Shown here piece after piece: positions 34,601-41,900 of a DNA stretch of 64,000 bases; the first letter of the stretch is position 1, and each line of letters starts with the position of its first letter. A model generated the notes under the pieces. The model searched no databases. It worked only from the letters and a program-made list of their open reading frames with translations, and was not told where the DNA came from. Origin of the DNA: Nereocystis luetkeana (lineage: Eukaryota > Sar > Phaeophyceae > Laminariales > Laminariaceae). The stretch spans positions 9,675,324 through 9,739,323 of the forward strand of contig JARUPZ010000024.1 in the NCBI GenBank assembly GCA_031213475.1, given 5' to 3'. The translations under genes were made by a program, and so were the position numbers.

Positions 34601-36298
34601 TTATATCGTATATACAGGTGATGTCGCTCGGCCTTTCGGTGGAATTTTGCCTGCACGTTGCGATGGCCTTCCAAAGGGTGCCAGGGACGAGGTAAGACCG
34701 CCATATCCTTTCCAGCCTAGGCACTACGCACCTTTGGCGGAATGCTTTTGGTGTTTCCTGCAGGACATACGGTTACATGTTAACACCTGAAACAAGAGCC
34801 TAAAGCCAACGATCAATGGGCATTAATTGATTGCAGATAAAACACACACCTGGTAGAGCTTTGTTCGCCCTAGACCAGGGTCAAGGGTCATGGTTAGGAC
34901 AAGCAAAAGGAAGACACTGGTTAGCTGAAGGGCAATAGCTGTTTTCACTGCATCTCGTAGGCAAGGGTCAGCGCCCGAGAGCAAAACGCTGGTGACGTTT
35001 TTTTCTTTCGCTGCGCGGTTTTGGCCACGATAGGAGGCAGGAGGTCACCGGTACACGCGCCGAGTTTAGAATTGGCGGTGCACATACGCCAATCAAAGTC
35101 TCTGGACAAAAGTTTCTCCGATCTAGGGAGTAACCATGGCGAGGTTTTTACTGGTCGACGTCAAGGTAGCCGAAATGGCTACCCGGCTGATAGCCTTGGT
35201 ATGATATTGCCCCCGTCTCGTCGCGAAATTTATTCAAGAAACCCCACCACCAGCTTTTTATTTTCTTGGCCGACCGCATATTAATTCCTTTCAACTTGAA
35301 CAGGCAGGAGCGAGCGGAAGCGGCGATGAAAAGTGCGGGTGCCTCCGTGTTAACCGGCATCACGCTCACCAAGCTCGTGGGGGTGAGCGTGCTAGCCATC
35401 GCTCCGTCGCTGCTCTTCCGGGTGTACTACTTCCGGATGTACATGGCCACGGTAGTGGCAGGCGCTTTCCAGGTAATATCCGAGCGGGGTTAACACGTGT
35501 ACGATGCGATCCGCTGTGCGCGTCGACGTTTTTATTGTGCATTTGTTTTGTTTGGTTGCTGCCTTGAGTCGCGTGCGTTTCGTGTCTGATCAAGCACTCC
35601 TGCCGTGTCACATACAGCGCCAATATTCAGAGCACTGTCTGATGCCGCACTAGTGGGATGGACTTGTAGATGCAGGGACGTAGCGGAGCATGTTCGGTCT
35701 GAAGGCTTCTACTGTACAGAGAGTCTTCAAAGGGGTCTGGGGTTCCCATCCCATGTGGCCCCTGCATGATGACATCAGCCATCCAGAAAATTTCCGACCC
35801 ATCAAGAAATTATATTAAAAATATCGACCAATACGACAACAGTGGGCAGTAATTACCTCTCTTGCACGTCGACCCTACGTGACCCGATTGGCCGTGCCTC
35901 CTACTGTACCCCGTGCCCTTTTCTTGCTCGATTTCAAGGGGCTCGCCGTGCTGCCTGTCCTGCTATCCATTTGCGGTCCGAGAGCCCCTGTTATCGCCCC
36001 ACTGTCGCCAAGGCCGTCATCCTGGATGGATCACTGGGGCGACCACCACTACGACATGGCGCCATCACCTTCGCCGCTTCATTATGACGACCGCTCCGGC
36101 GGGCGGGGTTACCATGGTTTGGGAGGCGACAGACAAGGGGGGGCGTTGCGGTGGAATTGGGAGCGCGGCGACGCCGCTGCCGGAGAATTGTGGGGCGAGG
36201 AAGAACAGGCGGAAGGAGCGTCTGGTGGGGGGGTTAGCGGAAGCTTGACGCTTCCTCAGACATCTCACATGCAACCGGATGGTGATATTGTACTCTGA
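1288..36298 (+). CDS. NPC1: NPC1-like sterol/lipid transporter, 27 exons, 5' end outside window
   Basis: The product is a multi-pass RND-type permease of the Niemann-Pick C1 family, which exports sterol from late endosomes or lysosomes. Exons: 1288-1443, 1665-1766, 3778-4230, 9482-9513, 9727-9850, 11101-11178, 11844-12164, 13427-13606, 14535-14600, 15816-15955, 16940-17051, 17999-18066, 18672-18849, 19788-19922, 20729-20829, 22160-23152, 23928-24078, 24461-24609, 25630-25731, 27242-27361, 28502-28622, 30037-30156, 31826-31957, 33340-33411, 34618-34691, 35304-35472, 35939-36298. All phases chain, giving 1602 codons and a TGA at 36296-36298. Family blocks include VRVRVITNPELIW, ALVLTFLLNNY, VVPFLTLAIGVDN (sterol-sensing domain), PYSLYFVFYEQY and VMSLGLSVEFC. 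From exon 9482 onward the order matches animal NPC1 block by block. Oddities are a long low-complexity cytosolic loop, one GC-AG intron, and tandem copies of donor sites in several introns. Matches are from memory of the family; no alignment was run. Confidence 0.88.
1767..2020 (+). repeat. GATGGT repeat and copied donor junctions in NPC1 intron
   Basis: The intron begins with GAT/GGT steps. At 1895-1945 the unit CACGCAGGTGATAGCAG recurs with 17-base spacing, placing GT at 1904, 1921 and 1938. This copies the end of the preceding exon and its donor (AGCACGCAG then GTGA at 1767). Confidence 0.8.
2325..2369. repeat. 10-bp tandem repeat (TGTTCAGTGC)
   Basis: Four to five near-perfect decamers occur in an NPC1 intron. 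Confidence 0.9.
2627..2890. repeat. Pyrimidine-rich tract with 30-bp duplication
   Basis: The plus strand is almost all C and T. A roughly 30-base unit containing TCTTTCTCATTCTTACTCTT is duplicated at 2690-2750. Confidence 0.75.
4227..4395 (+). repeat. 88-bp tandem duplication of exon end plus donor
   Basis: The junction at 4230/4231 (GCG then GTAAGATGAC) is repeated 88 bases downstream as GCG then GTGAGATGAC, with GT at 4319. Similarity continues through GGGGGG, GTAGGA and the CCGGGGAT end of each unit. Confidence 0.8.
4482..4530. repeat. (TTG)n microsatellite
   Basis: TTG triplets interrupted once by TTC. Confidence 0.95.
6432..6553. repeat. (TTA)n microsatellite, about 120 bp
   Basis: Near-pure ATT/TTA triplets with one interruption, in the long NPC1 intron. 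A shorter TTATTC stretch lies at 6230-6290. Confidence 0.95.
7027..7092. repeat. (TTG)n microsatellite
   Basis: TTG triplets with one interruption at the left end. Confidence 0.95.
7150..7440. other. A-rich, purine-biased tract beside the LINE
   Basis: The plus strand is strongly A/G biased. It adjoins the 3' end of the minus-strand LINE fragment, where it reads as a pyrimidine tract, so it is not that element's poly(A) tail. Confidence 0.6.
7530..8642 (-). mobile_element. 5'-truncated LINE: reverse transcriptase C-terminal part
   Basis: The minus strand encodes a non-LTR reverse transcriptase fragment. It starts with the catalytic box as HADDAGIVSRSP, where functional enzymes usually have YADD or FADD. 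Then come a thumb-like region with EFVYLGGAIS and VIETLLYGCVAWSP, and the LINE tail motif RRLLFAGFVTRMGEERLPKR with VMFGEMDGGKGYSGG. The reading shifts frame once near 8110-8130, so this copy cannot make an intact protein. The N-terminal half is missing, as expected from 5' truncation during target-primed insertion. It lies antisense in the NPC1 intron. The CR1/Jockey-like or RTE-like placement is open. Confidence 0.85.
8803..8873. mobile_element. Small foldback element with perfect 21-bp inverted repeats
   Basis: Arms 8803-8823 and 8853-8873 are exact reverse complements around a 29-base loop; the core is CCCCAAAACGGGACTGCGG. Related half-sites occur at 30577-30612, 47249-47275, 49991-50030 and 58519-58562, so it is a dispersed family, probably a non-autonomous DNA element. 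Confidence 0.75.
9482..9850 (+). other. NPC1: NPC1 exons: cytosolic linker and second membrane segment
   Basis: The 32-nt exon 9482-9513 (phase 0 in, 2 out; GVCLAMKSWL) bridges the first membrane helix to exon 9727-9850. The second exon reads YSVSVCRRPRQVISACV and then LACSLGLVRVRVITNPELIW, matching the family segment that ends in a conserved TTNPVDLW-like box. The exact phase fit (TG plus G) is strong evidence for the microexon. Confidence 0.85.
10020..10063. repeat. 22-bp perfect tandem duplication
   Basis: CGTACGAGTAGATTGTCTGT occurs twice in a row in an NPC1 intron. Confidence 0.85.
10141..10180. repeat. (GGTACCA)n heptamer array
   Basis: Four to five copies of CAGGTAC/GGTACCA. One- or two-copy versions occur at 2592, 5636, 8963, 9944, 39327, 44841, 47650, 49150 and 63685. 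Confidence 0.85.
11435..11580 (-). repeat. Dispersed repeat family R1, copy 1
   Basis: Shares CGCAGATCCAACCC, a CCACCCGGCA block and a GATC-rich border with copies at 14165, 19395, 26465 and 30263. It looks like a degenerate non-autonomous element; no coding capacity. Confidence 0.65.
13598..13830 (+). repeat. 117-bp tandem duplication of exon end plus donor
   Basis: The junction GGAG then GTGAGGGGCACGAA (GT at 13607) is repeated as GGAG then GTGAGAGCCACGAA (GT at 13724). Both units end in a G-rich stretch and AGGTGGGCCCTTTT. Confidence 0.85.
14165..14395 (+). repeat. Dispersed repeat family R1, copy 2
   Basis: Begins GATTCCCACTTGATGATCTAC, contains CCAGGTGGGAGC and GGTTGGATACGTACTACAC, and ends in GATC-rich sequence. 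Confidence 0.7.
14595..14755 (+). repeat. Tandem copies of an NPC1 donor junction
   Basis: The junction GAAG then GTACATAC at 14600/14601 recurs as a 25 to 30 base unit, GATCAAGGTACATGCATAC. Aligned GT positions are 14659, 14689, 14714 and 14739. Confidence 0.75.
15209..15313. mobile_element. TA-flanked MITE, family M1, copy 1
   Basis: Terminal inverted repeats TTATGGGGGACCAT and ATGGTCCCCCGTAA are flanked on both sides by TA (15207-15208 and 15314-15315). A 105-base non-coding element with TA target duplication suggests a Tc1/mariner-type source. Further copies are at 18494 and about 26085. Confidence 0.75.
15575..15685 (+). repeat. Dispersed repeat family R2, copy 1
   Basis: Shares CCCCTTTCGTAAG, AGCGGGCACTCCTCCCCCCT and ACTACGGTGC with copies at 34513, 39430 (reverse) and 59385. 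Confidence 0.6.
15945..16420 (+). repeat. Splice-junction tandem array with two alternating unit types
   Basis: Units of roughly 70 to 97 bases begin GTGACTCAGCGGAAATCGAT. The first unit overlaps the true NPC1 donor (GCCACGCCGTAAG then GTAAATCAGCTGAAATCGAT). Later starts are at 16025, 16102, 16196, 16286 and 16383. Types alternate: one carries CGATCAATTTTGGACCT, the other CCACCTATTCACCCATTT. Confidence 0.85.
17285..17365 (+). repeat. Dispersed repeat family R4, copy 1
   Basis: GCGTACTCATTTGTTGCTTG followed by ACGCATCCCTTTCGAGGCGG; the second copy is at 18905 in a later NPC1 intron. Confidence 0.65.
18494..18602. mobile_element. MITE family M1, copy 2
   Basis: Left end TTACGGGGGGGCTAAT after TA; right end ATGCTCCCCCTGA. 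Inner repeats AATCAGAACC and GGTTCTGAT are shared with the copy near 26085-26273. Confidence 0.65.
18905..18990 (+). repeat. Dispersed repeat family R4, copy 2
   Basis: GCGTACTCATGTGTTGCTTG and ACGCATCCCTTTCGAGACGG, as at 17285. Confidence 0.65.
19395..19690 (-). repeat. Dispersed repeat family R1, copy 3, with (ATCT)n
   Basis: Contains CACAGACCCAACCCGGGCA, CTCCCACCTGGCAACATGAG and the border GATCATCAAGTGGGA. An (ATCT)n microsatellite at 19595-19631 interrupts it. Confidence 0.75.
22160..23152 (+). other. NPC1: NPC1 giant exon: expanded low-complexity cytosolic loop
   Basis: This 993-nt exon (phase 2 in and out, 331 residues) lies between the end of the sterol-sensing domain and the next helix, where animal NPC1 has a cytosolic loop of a few tens of residues. 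It is rich in Gly, Ser, Asp and Arg with runs such as GGGGGDDRDDQ and no recognised domain. The acceptor at 22159 follows a long C tract, and a second possible acceptor at 22177 keeps the frame. It is probably disordered. A codon-rich open frame of this size flanked by phase-matched splice sites argues for a real exon. Confidence 0.75.
25955..26025 (+). repeat. Dispersed repeat family R5, copy 1
   Basis: ATAGTATTGAGCTC, AAGCCT and AGGTGCACCCCT recur in the same order at 32755-32822. Confidence 0.5.
26085..26273. mobile_element. MITE family M1, copy 3
   Basis: Right end ATGCTCCCCCGTAAT and inner inverted pair CAATCAGAACC / GGTTCTGATTAC match the other copies. The left end is degenerate and overlaps a TA-rich palindromic stretch, so its limit is approximate. 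Confidence 0.55.
26465..26720 (-). repeat. Dispersed repeat family R1, copy 4
   Basis: CACAGATCCAAGCCAGGAAC, CCCCACCCGGCAACATGAG and GATCATACAGATCATGCAG blocks in the same order as copy 3. Confidence 0.75.
27505..27585. repeat. 32-bp direct repeat with GTCAGTTAGTTGG motif
   Basis: AACTAAGTCAGTTAGTTGG and AACTAAGTCGGTTAGTTGG head two successive units. Related wording occurs in the 129-bp repeat at 36741. Confidence 0.6.
30263..30490 (+). repeat. Dispersed repeat family R1, copy 5
   Basis: Starts GATTCCCACTTCACTCAC and contains TTGCCGGGTGGGACC and GGGTTGGATCTGTACTATGC. Confidence 0.7.
32281..32529. mobile_element. MITE family M2, complete copy
   Basis: Inverted ends: left TATAACACG followed by TGATAAGAGTGATAAGACAA, right TTATCTTATCACTCTTATC followed by CGTGTTATA. 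No coding capacity over 249 bases. A second, partial copy is at 47321-47414. Confidence 0.75.
32755..32822 (+). repeat. Dispersed repeat family R5, copy 2
   Basis: ATAGTATCGAGCTC, GAAGCCTGAGAAAAGTTAGG and TGCTGCCCCT, as at 25955. Confidence 0.5.
33570..33645 (+). repeat. Dispersed repeat family R3, copy 1
   Basis: GTCCCGGCATTGTAGGGATG then CGAGGGTCTATGG and a GATATCGAGTAC border before a C/T-rich run. The second copy at 41382 lies in a TspO intron. Confidence 0.65.
34304..34403. repeat. Long imperfect palindrome (hairpin) in an NPC1 intron
   Basis: The centre AGCCACTCTGTCAGC / GCTGACTGAGTGGCT pairs with one mismatch and no loop. Pairing continues outward through CACTGAG/TTAGTG to TTTGTTC/GAACAAA, about 45 bases per arm. 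Confidence 0.7.
34513..34575 (+). repeat. Dispersed repeat family R2, copy 2 (partial)
   Basis: CAGCTCCCTGCCTTTCGTAAC, then GTAGCGGGCACTACTTCCTC. Confidence 0.6.
35939..36298 (+). other. NPC1: NPC1 terminal exon: last helix and cytosolic tail
   Basis: It begins GLAVLPVLLSICGP, matching the last NPC1 helix, then runs about 105 residues of Gly-, Asp-, His- and Trp-rich tail to the TGA at 36296. No lysosomal dileucine motif like the animal ERERLLNF ending is visible. The acceptor is AAG at 35936-35938 after a pyrimidine tract. Confidence 0.88.
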
Positions 36299-36740
36299 AC
36301 GAGTCTTGGGGTGCCCGTGGCCCCGAGTGTGTACATTGTGGATGAGTTTCGGTGCGTGTGGTTTATGGTTTGGTTCGTTGACATGTGGTCTGTGTGTCGG
36401 GTATTTTACGCTTTGCGGCGTTTTTGTCGCAGGGCGCGTGCTCTTTTTATCGGCGCGCGGCGCCTTGTTTCGACCCATTGCGGGCGAAGGGGGGGGGTAT
36501 GTTTCGGGGAAAGGGACGAAATGCACACTTTTTTTTTGTATTCGTCCCAAATCGAATGATGGAGATGACATCATTTATCTCCTAATGAGGTTCTTGGTCG
36601 ACTATGCTCTGTTTGTGTTGAGCGATTTTGTTTCAATAGTTGGGAATGTTGATGCAAGCTCACAAGTGAGCTTTAAAGCGGGCGTTTGTTTCCCCAATGC
36701 CTGCACTCCATGCTCACGTACCGTTTGAATTGTGTATAGG

Positions 36741-36997
36741 GTTGTTAGATGCCCTTTGGAGTACTATTAATAATGTGATCGTTAACGACAAAGTCAGATA
36801 AGTTGGTCGGTTGCCTGGCTTGGCCGTTCGCAAGCGTTTTGTGAGGCACGCGCTTCTCAAACGGACGGGGTTGTTAGATGCCCGTTAGGGTACTATGAAT
36901 AATGTGATCGTCTACGAAAAAGTCAGATATGTGGGTCGGCTGCCTGGCTGGGCCGTTCGCAAGCGTTTTGTGAGGCACGCGCTTCACAAACGGACGC
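36741..36997. repeat. 129-bp tandem duplication
   Basis: GTTGTTAGATGCCC starts units at 36741 and 36870. Each runs through AATGTGATCGT, AAAGTCAGATA and GTTTTGTGAGGCACGCGCTT, differing at few positions, so it is recent. Confidence 0.9.
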
Positions 36998-37714
36998 GGA
37001 CGCACGCCCTTTACCCGCGAGCCCTTGGGTGGCAGGACCCTGGGTGGAGGTGACCACAGCACAAGCACTATTGGTGACGCCACTCGCACGCGTTCGAAAC
37101 TTGCGCGCCAACCAACCGCTTCGCCTAAACGGGCGTGCAACGTAGGCGACAGCCCTGCTATACCGGCGGGGATCACAACCGGCAACCAATCGACACGCAT
37201 GATCCATCCAGATACGTATCCACGATCTCTCCACCAGGTTCATGTAATGTATGGTGAGTATAACCTCAGCCGCCGGCATACATTCAGTTTAAACTGAAAA
37301 TAGTTCCACCGTTCGCCCGCAATAATACTTGCAAATAGGCCTGTTGCCACTCAGCTGGCTTGACACTCGACGAATAATATGTACGTTCCCACGTGAGCCT
37401 GGTGGTCTTCCTAAGCACGAAACACACCTCGTGCTAGGCAGGCGTGATTACTCCATGAAACTATGGATTCGAGTGAAGGCGGGATTGCAAGAGGTGGGGG
37501 CACCCGTGTTTCAGCAAATGAGTGGTACTCAGCTTACAAATGTACCAATTTTTAATAGCCAGGTTGGACTCACAGCACTCGATTGTGTACGCGGAAACAA
37601 GCAACCAGCGCTCTTTTGCGGGATGTATACCGTCAGACATCAGTGCTATGTCATTCTATTGACGCTTGGATGCCTGACGGATATGATGGATCTGCATGGG
37701 AAAGTGGGCTTCCG

Positions 37715-37976
37715 CTATGTGCGGGACTGGTCGGCACAAAACTTTGTGCAGGACGTGTGTCGTCCATTTCAACCTTGCATGTCGGCCCAGACCAACCCGC
37801 CCTTGGCCTTACTCTAAATCTAACCCGTTTGGGGGCTCGAAGTCGGCAGGGGCAGTCACGCGGGGGTGTTTCGTTGGTGTTTTCCCAACAATACTTCCGG
37901 GCGGCCGAAAGGCCAGCCTTGACCAATAGGACCCGCATCCTGCACAAAGTTTTGTGCCGACCGCTCCTGCACATAG
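37715..37976. mobile_element. MITE-like element M3 with 38-bp inverted repeats
   Basis: The arms share a perfect 25-base core, GGTCGGCACAAAACTTTGTG plus CAGGA, and extend through CTATGTGC at the outer ends. The 262-base element lacks any transposase; superfamily unknown. Confidence 0.75.
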
Positions 37977-38971
37977 GGCGAGTCGAGGAAGTAAGTGTAG
38001 TCGTCTACAGCGTTGTTTTTTTTTTCCTGCTGCCGGGAGTGGTGTACGTCGCGAGGGTGTTACTAATCGGACCCCACTCTCCTACAGGTGCCCTGTAGTT
38101 TCTTCTTGTTTTTCTTGTGTCGTGTCGTGTGTCCCATTGTATATACATATAAAAAAAACATTCTCTTATCGCTGGAATGCCATTAATTTCTGTTTTATGA
38201 TACCTAGGCGATGGGATTGTCCCGTAAGGGCTAAGGGCTGTTCCTTCATTTTGCTCAAAAGTCACTTTTTGGGTGAGCCTCGTGTGAACCACCTAGTGGG
38301 CGTATGGCTGAACGGAGTTATTCACATTTGGCGTCGTCGCCATACCCCATGAACAAAGCGTGCCGACTTCTCGTTGTTATGCGGCGATTTGTTTGGCGCA
38401 TGAAATCGGTCTTGTGATAATGTGTCTTCGCTCTCACAACGTCGCCATGTGTTCAAATATCCGCCAACTTGGTTAGTATCCTGGGACATCTGCACCACTA
38501 GTTTCACGGCCACTGTGTACAGGTTTTGCCAAAAGCGGTTCATGGACACTGGGTTGCCTTCCTGAGGGGGCAGCAACCCCGGCAAATCAACATTGTCGCT
38601 AGCCACGTCGTTGCACGCCGTCAAACACCCGCCATGGTCCGCCCCCCGAACAAAAAACGACTGAACACGCGACGCCTGGCAGGTGGTAAGAGCCGATGCA
38701 GCAATCATCCGCGTTTCCTGCCCGATCACACACCCCGGCGCGCCCGTTGTGGCAACGAAACGACAAGGATATTTCCGCAATGGAGATAACCGTTGAGAAA
38801 CTCGCGCTTATTTACCCCCGCCGCCAAGCTACTGCACCCACGGCTCCAAACAGCAGGCAACCTCAAGCGATCGCACGCGATTCCAGCGCGTTTACGCCAG
38901 TACTCTTGTCTTCGGCTACGTCAGCTTCTTGGTCTCGTTAGTTCTTCGTGCAGTTTCCCGGGTTCTTGCAT

Positions 38972-41900
38972 TCATGGTGAGGCCTTCTTTGCAGGGTAAA
39001 GGGGTTCTTTGCCGTTCAGGCGCCAGATAGACTGCACCAGCAGGTTTGCTTCGCGTGTTTCGTACGAAGTCGTGGGGGCAGTGAAGGAAAACGTGGGCGT
39101 TGCACGAGGTTAGCAAACTGCCCACCTCTTGGGAAGGGCAACGGAACTTGGTAGAGTGGTGCCAGTCAAACAACAGTACCTGATATGGTTGAAGCGAACA
39201 ACATCCAAAAGGAGCATTGTGAACGGGCCTTCAAGCGTGTACTTCTGTAACGTCCTTCAAACAAAAAACAGCCAATGAATACCATTCGGGGATTCGAACC
39301 GCAGACTACGTTCGCGTTGTAGATATACCAGGTACCTGACGCACCATAACCGCTGACCAAACAGCCTGCTTAGTTGTTATGGTGCATCGCGAGTCCACGA
39401 GGGAAGAAAACACTGAGTTCTCGCTATAAGAGTGCGAGGCACGCACCGTAGTGCGGAGGGGGGAGAAGAGCCTGCTTTGTGACCCGAGATCTGAGGTACG
39501 AGTGTTAATAGGGAGGGAGCTGGAGTACAAGGACGAAGGTACTAGACGGGATGGGAAACACAATTAAGTAATTAAAAATTGTCACGTACGGTACTTCAGT
39601 TGTTATGGTGTATACCTAGCGCTGGGCAACCCTCCTCAACAGCAGTCCCTGATGTTTTACTCTGTCAACGGGAAGCCAACGGTGTCTCTTGGGCAGCAAA
39701 CAGTCCACTCAACAGGTACCAGAAGAAGCCGCAACTTAAAATTGTATCAACTGCAGCAAATCGTCCACTGTCTGTTCAAGTACACTAAATGAGACCCATG
39801 CACACTCTCAAGGCCTGAGTTGGCACAGTTACCAACGTACCAGGTAATAGTCTCACTTACCGATGGCTATCCAGATGACGCTGGGGAGGATGATCAGGCC
39901 TGCCTTGGGCAACGTTTGGTAGTAGCGGAATGCCGTGTTGGCCACGCTCAGCCACTGCAGCACAACACGCGGAACACACGAGGGCGGACAAGGTATGATG
40001 GCTCCAACCACGCGATCAATCTGCGAAACGTTCTGCGGGAGGATGGTTTTCTTGAGAAGGTGAAATAGTGCCGCACTTTGCGTTGTTAAGCCCGTGCTTG
40101 TTCGAACGTAAAGTCCTTAAGAGCTAGGCAAGCTGTTTTGGGTGTTTAGGAAACAATGCAAGATGCAAAAAAACGAGGAAACGTGCCGTTTCGCATCAAA
40201 CGAGGGCTAGAACTACATGTAAAGCTCTGAACTCTGCTACCTTGGCGGGCAGATGTAACGAGCGGATCATATCACATCTGACATATACCGCCTGACATCT
40301 TATGCTTTGAGTCTCCCTCCTGAGAAGCAATACGCCAGACCGAGAAGATGCGCTTTTCAGGAACCAGCGAAACTTGGGGGCGTCTTGGCGCCATATTTAC
40401 TATCGTCGCCGTCTGCACCTGTTCCGAGCGAATAGTCAGTTCTACCAACAGCGAATTCGGCTGTGTTTTAATCGGTAGTCTAAATATTGTTTTCGTTGCA
40501 GTCTAGCATAAGCCGTCGTTTTAACAAATCCACGGGTGGATAACAAATCGCAATCAAACCAAAGCTAGCGTAGGATGCTGAATATTGTCGACACTAAACG
40601 AAACATCGAAGAACATCGGCGCACCACGAGGAAGACCACGGGGACAGCTACCCCCAGTCGTTTCTCGACGTTGTTGATGTGGTTCCACGTGTCGCCGACG
40701 CTGAGGTGGAGCACCATGGCCGCGATCGGAGTTGTCACCAGCTTGTTACCGAGGGCTTCCCAGACCTGCGCAGCCGGTCCGGCGAAAGCCGTACGTCACG
40801 AGAACCGTATAGTTCAGCTAACCCTTTTGGGACTTGAAGGCATGCCTTAACGGCGAAAAAGTGTCGAAATAAATGACTCGACTAACGTACAGCTATGACC
40901 ATACGCAGCATTGAAGAAACCCAGGCCATGGTACTACTGGGGCAGGATGCCGTAGATGGAGTACCCGGGCTTCAACGCAAGAGGTTGCATGATAAGTCCG
41001 CTGCATGACGCTACTTCTACGGCACGCTCATACCATAGACGATGGTTGATGATATCCACTCTTGGCAGTTTGTTTGCATCTACACCTGCGTCCAAAAGGG
41101 GTGAATGCTTCTCGGTCCAACCGACCTTCAAGCGTGGCGAGCTTGGACAAGCACTTCAACCTCTTATCAGGCCGACGACCGTGGAACTAACACCCAGTGC
41201 AATCGACAGTTAGACGTTTTTTTCATTACCGGGCTCAGCAAACTGTGTAGCGTTCGGGAGGCCGAGTCAAAGCCGACACAAAGTGAATATTGTCCCAATT
41301 TTAGAGCCCCCCCCCCTCCTTGCGGCGCTTCGCGCTTGATGCAAGCAATGACTGCCTGGTCGGTGAAAACCCGACATGCTCCGTCCCGGCATTGTAGGGA
41401 TGCGAGGGTCTATGGTCATACGACTACGGCCATGCATGAGATCGAGTACCTATCTCCTATCGAGTGCACCCCCCCCCCCTTCTTGAGAAAATAACACACG
41501 AAACACAAGCACAACCTGCTGCGCCAACCTTGTTCGAGTGGTCAACGCAAGCACCGCTTGCACCATGCCAAGCGCATGGGACTCTTGACGGCAACAGTTT
41601 TGACTTCCAGCTGTGCCTAGTACAGGCATGCTGGAAGATACACGCACGCCCCCATCCGTCATCCCAAGAGCTACACTCCCATCACGCGTATTGATACAGC
41701 GAGGAAGGAAAAACAACGAAAACAAAAAAAGAAGAATATCCGTGAGTGCGGACCAACGCTTTGAGCCATATAAAGAAAATCATTGCGGCACAAGGAATGC
41801 CTACTTGGACACCAGCTTGGTACCGTACTCTCCACCCGCGCCCAGTAGAGGTCTTTAATCTGTCATTTTTCATCATCAGCAGAAGCAATCGTTCGCCGTG

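Larger units (their letters stand above)
31826..35472 (+). other. NPC1: NPC1 exons: C-terminal membrane helices
   Basis: Exons are 31826-31957 (two helices, VALALAVVFLSISLLSGF and IVTSLVLCTTIGTVGL), 33340-33411 (VWAWG, VNAVSVCNL), 34618-34691 (VMSLGLSVEFCLHVAMAF) and 35304-35472 (AGASVLTGITLTKLVGV, YYFRMYMATVVAGAFQ). These align residue by residue with the conserved NPC1/Patched C-terminal half. Introns hold the foldback elements at 32281-32529 and 34304-34403. Confidence 0.92.
36299..38971. other. Convergent intergenic spacer
   Basis: Between the NPC1 stop and the stop of the opposite-strand TspO gene. It holds a 129-bp tandem pair and foldback element M3, but no exon I can support. An open frame of 162 codons at 37329-37817 overlaps M3 and shows no family likeness. 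Confidence 0.7.

Noticed and set aside
35148-35399. Minus-strand frame over the NPC1 exon 35304-35472
   Set aside because: Shadow of a strongly conserved plus-strand exon.
37329-37817. 162-codon open frame in the convergent spacer
   Set aside because: Runs into the inverted-repeat element at 37715 and has no gene-like motif; a chance frame of this size is expected in 64 kb.
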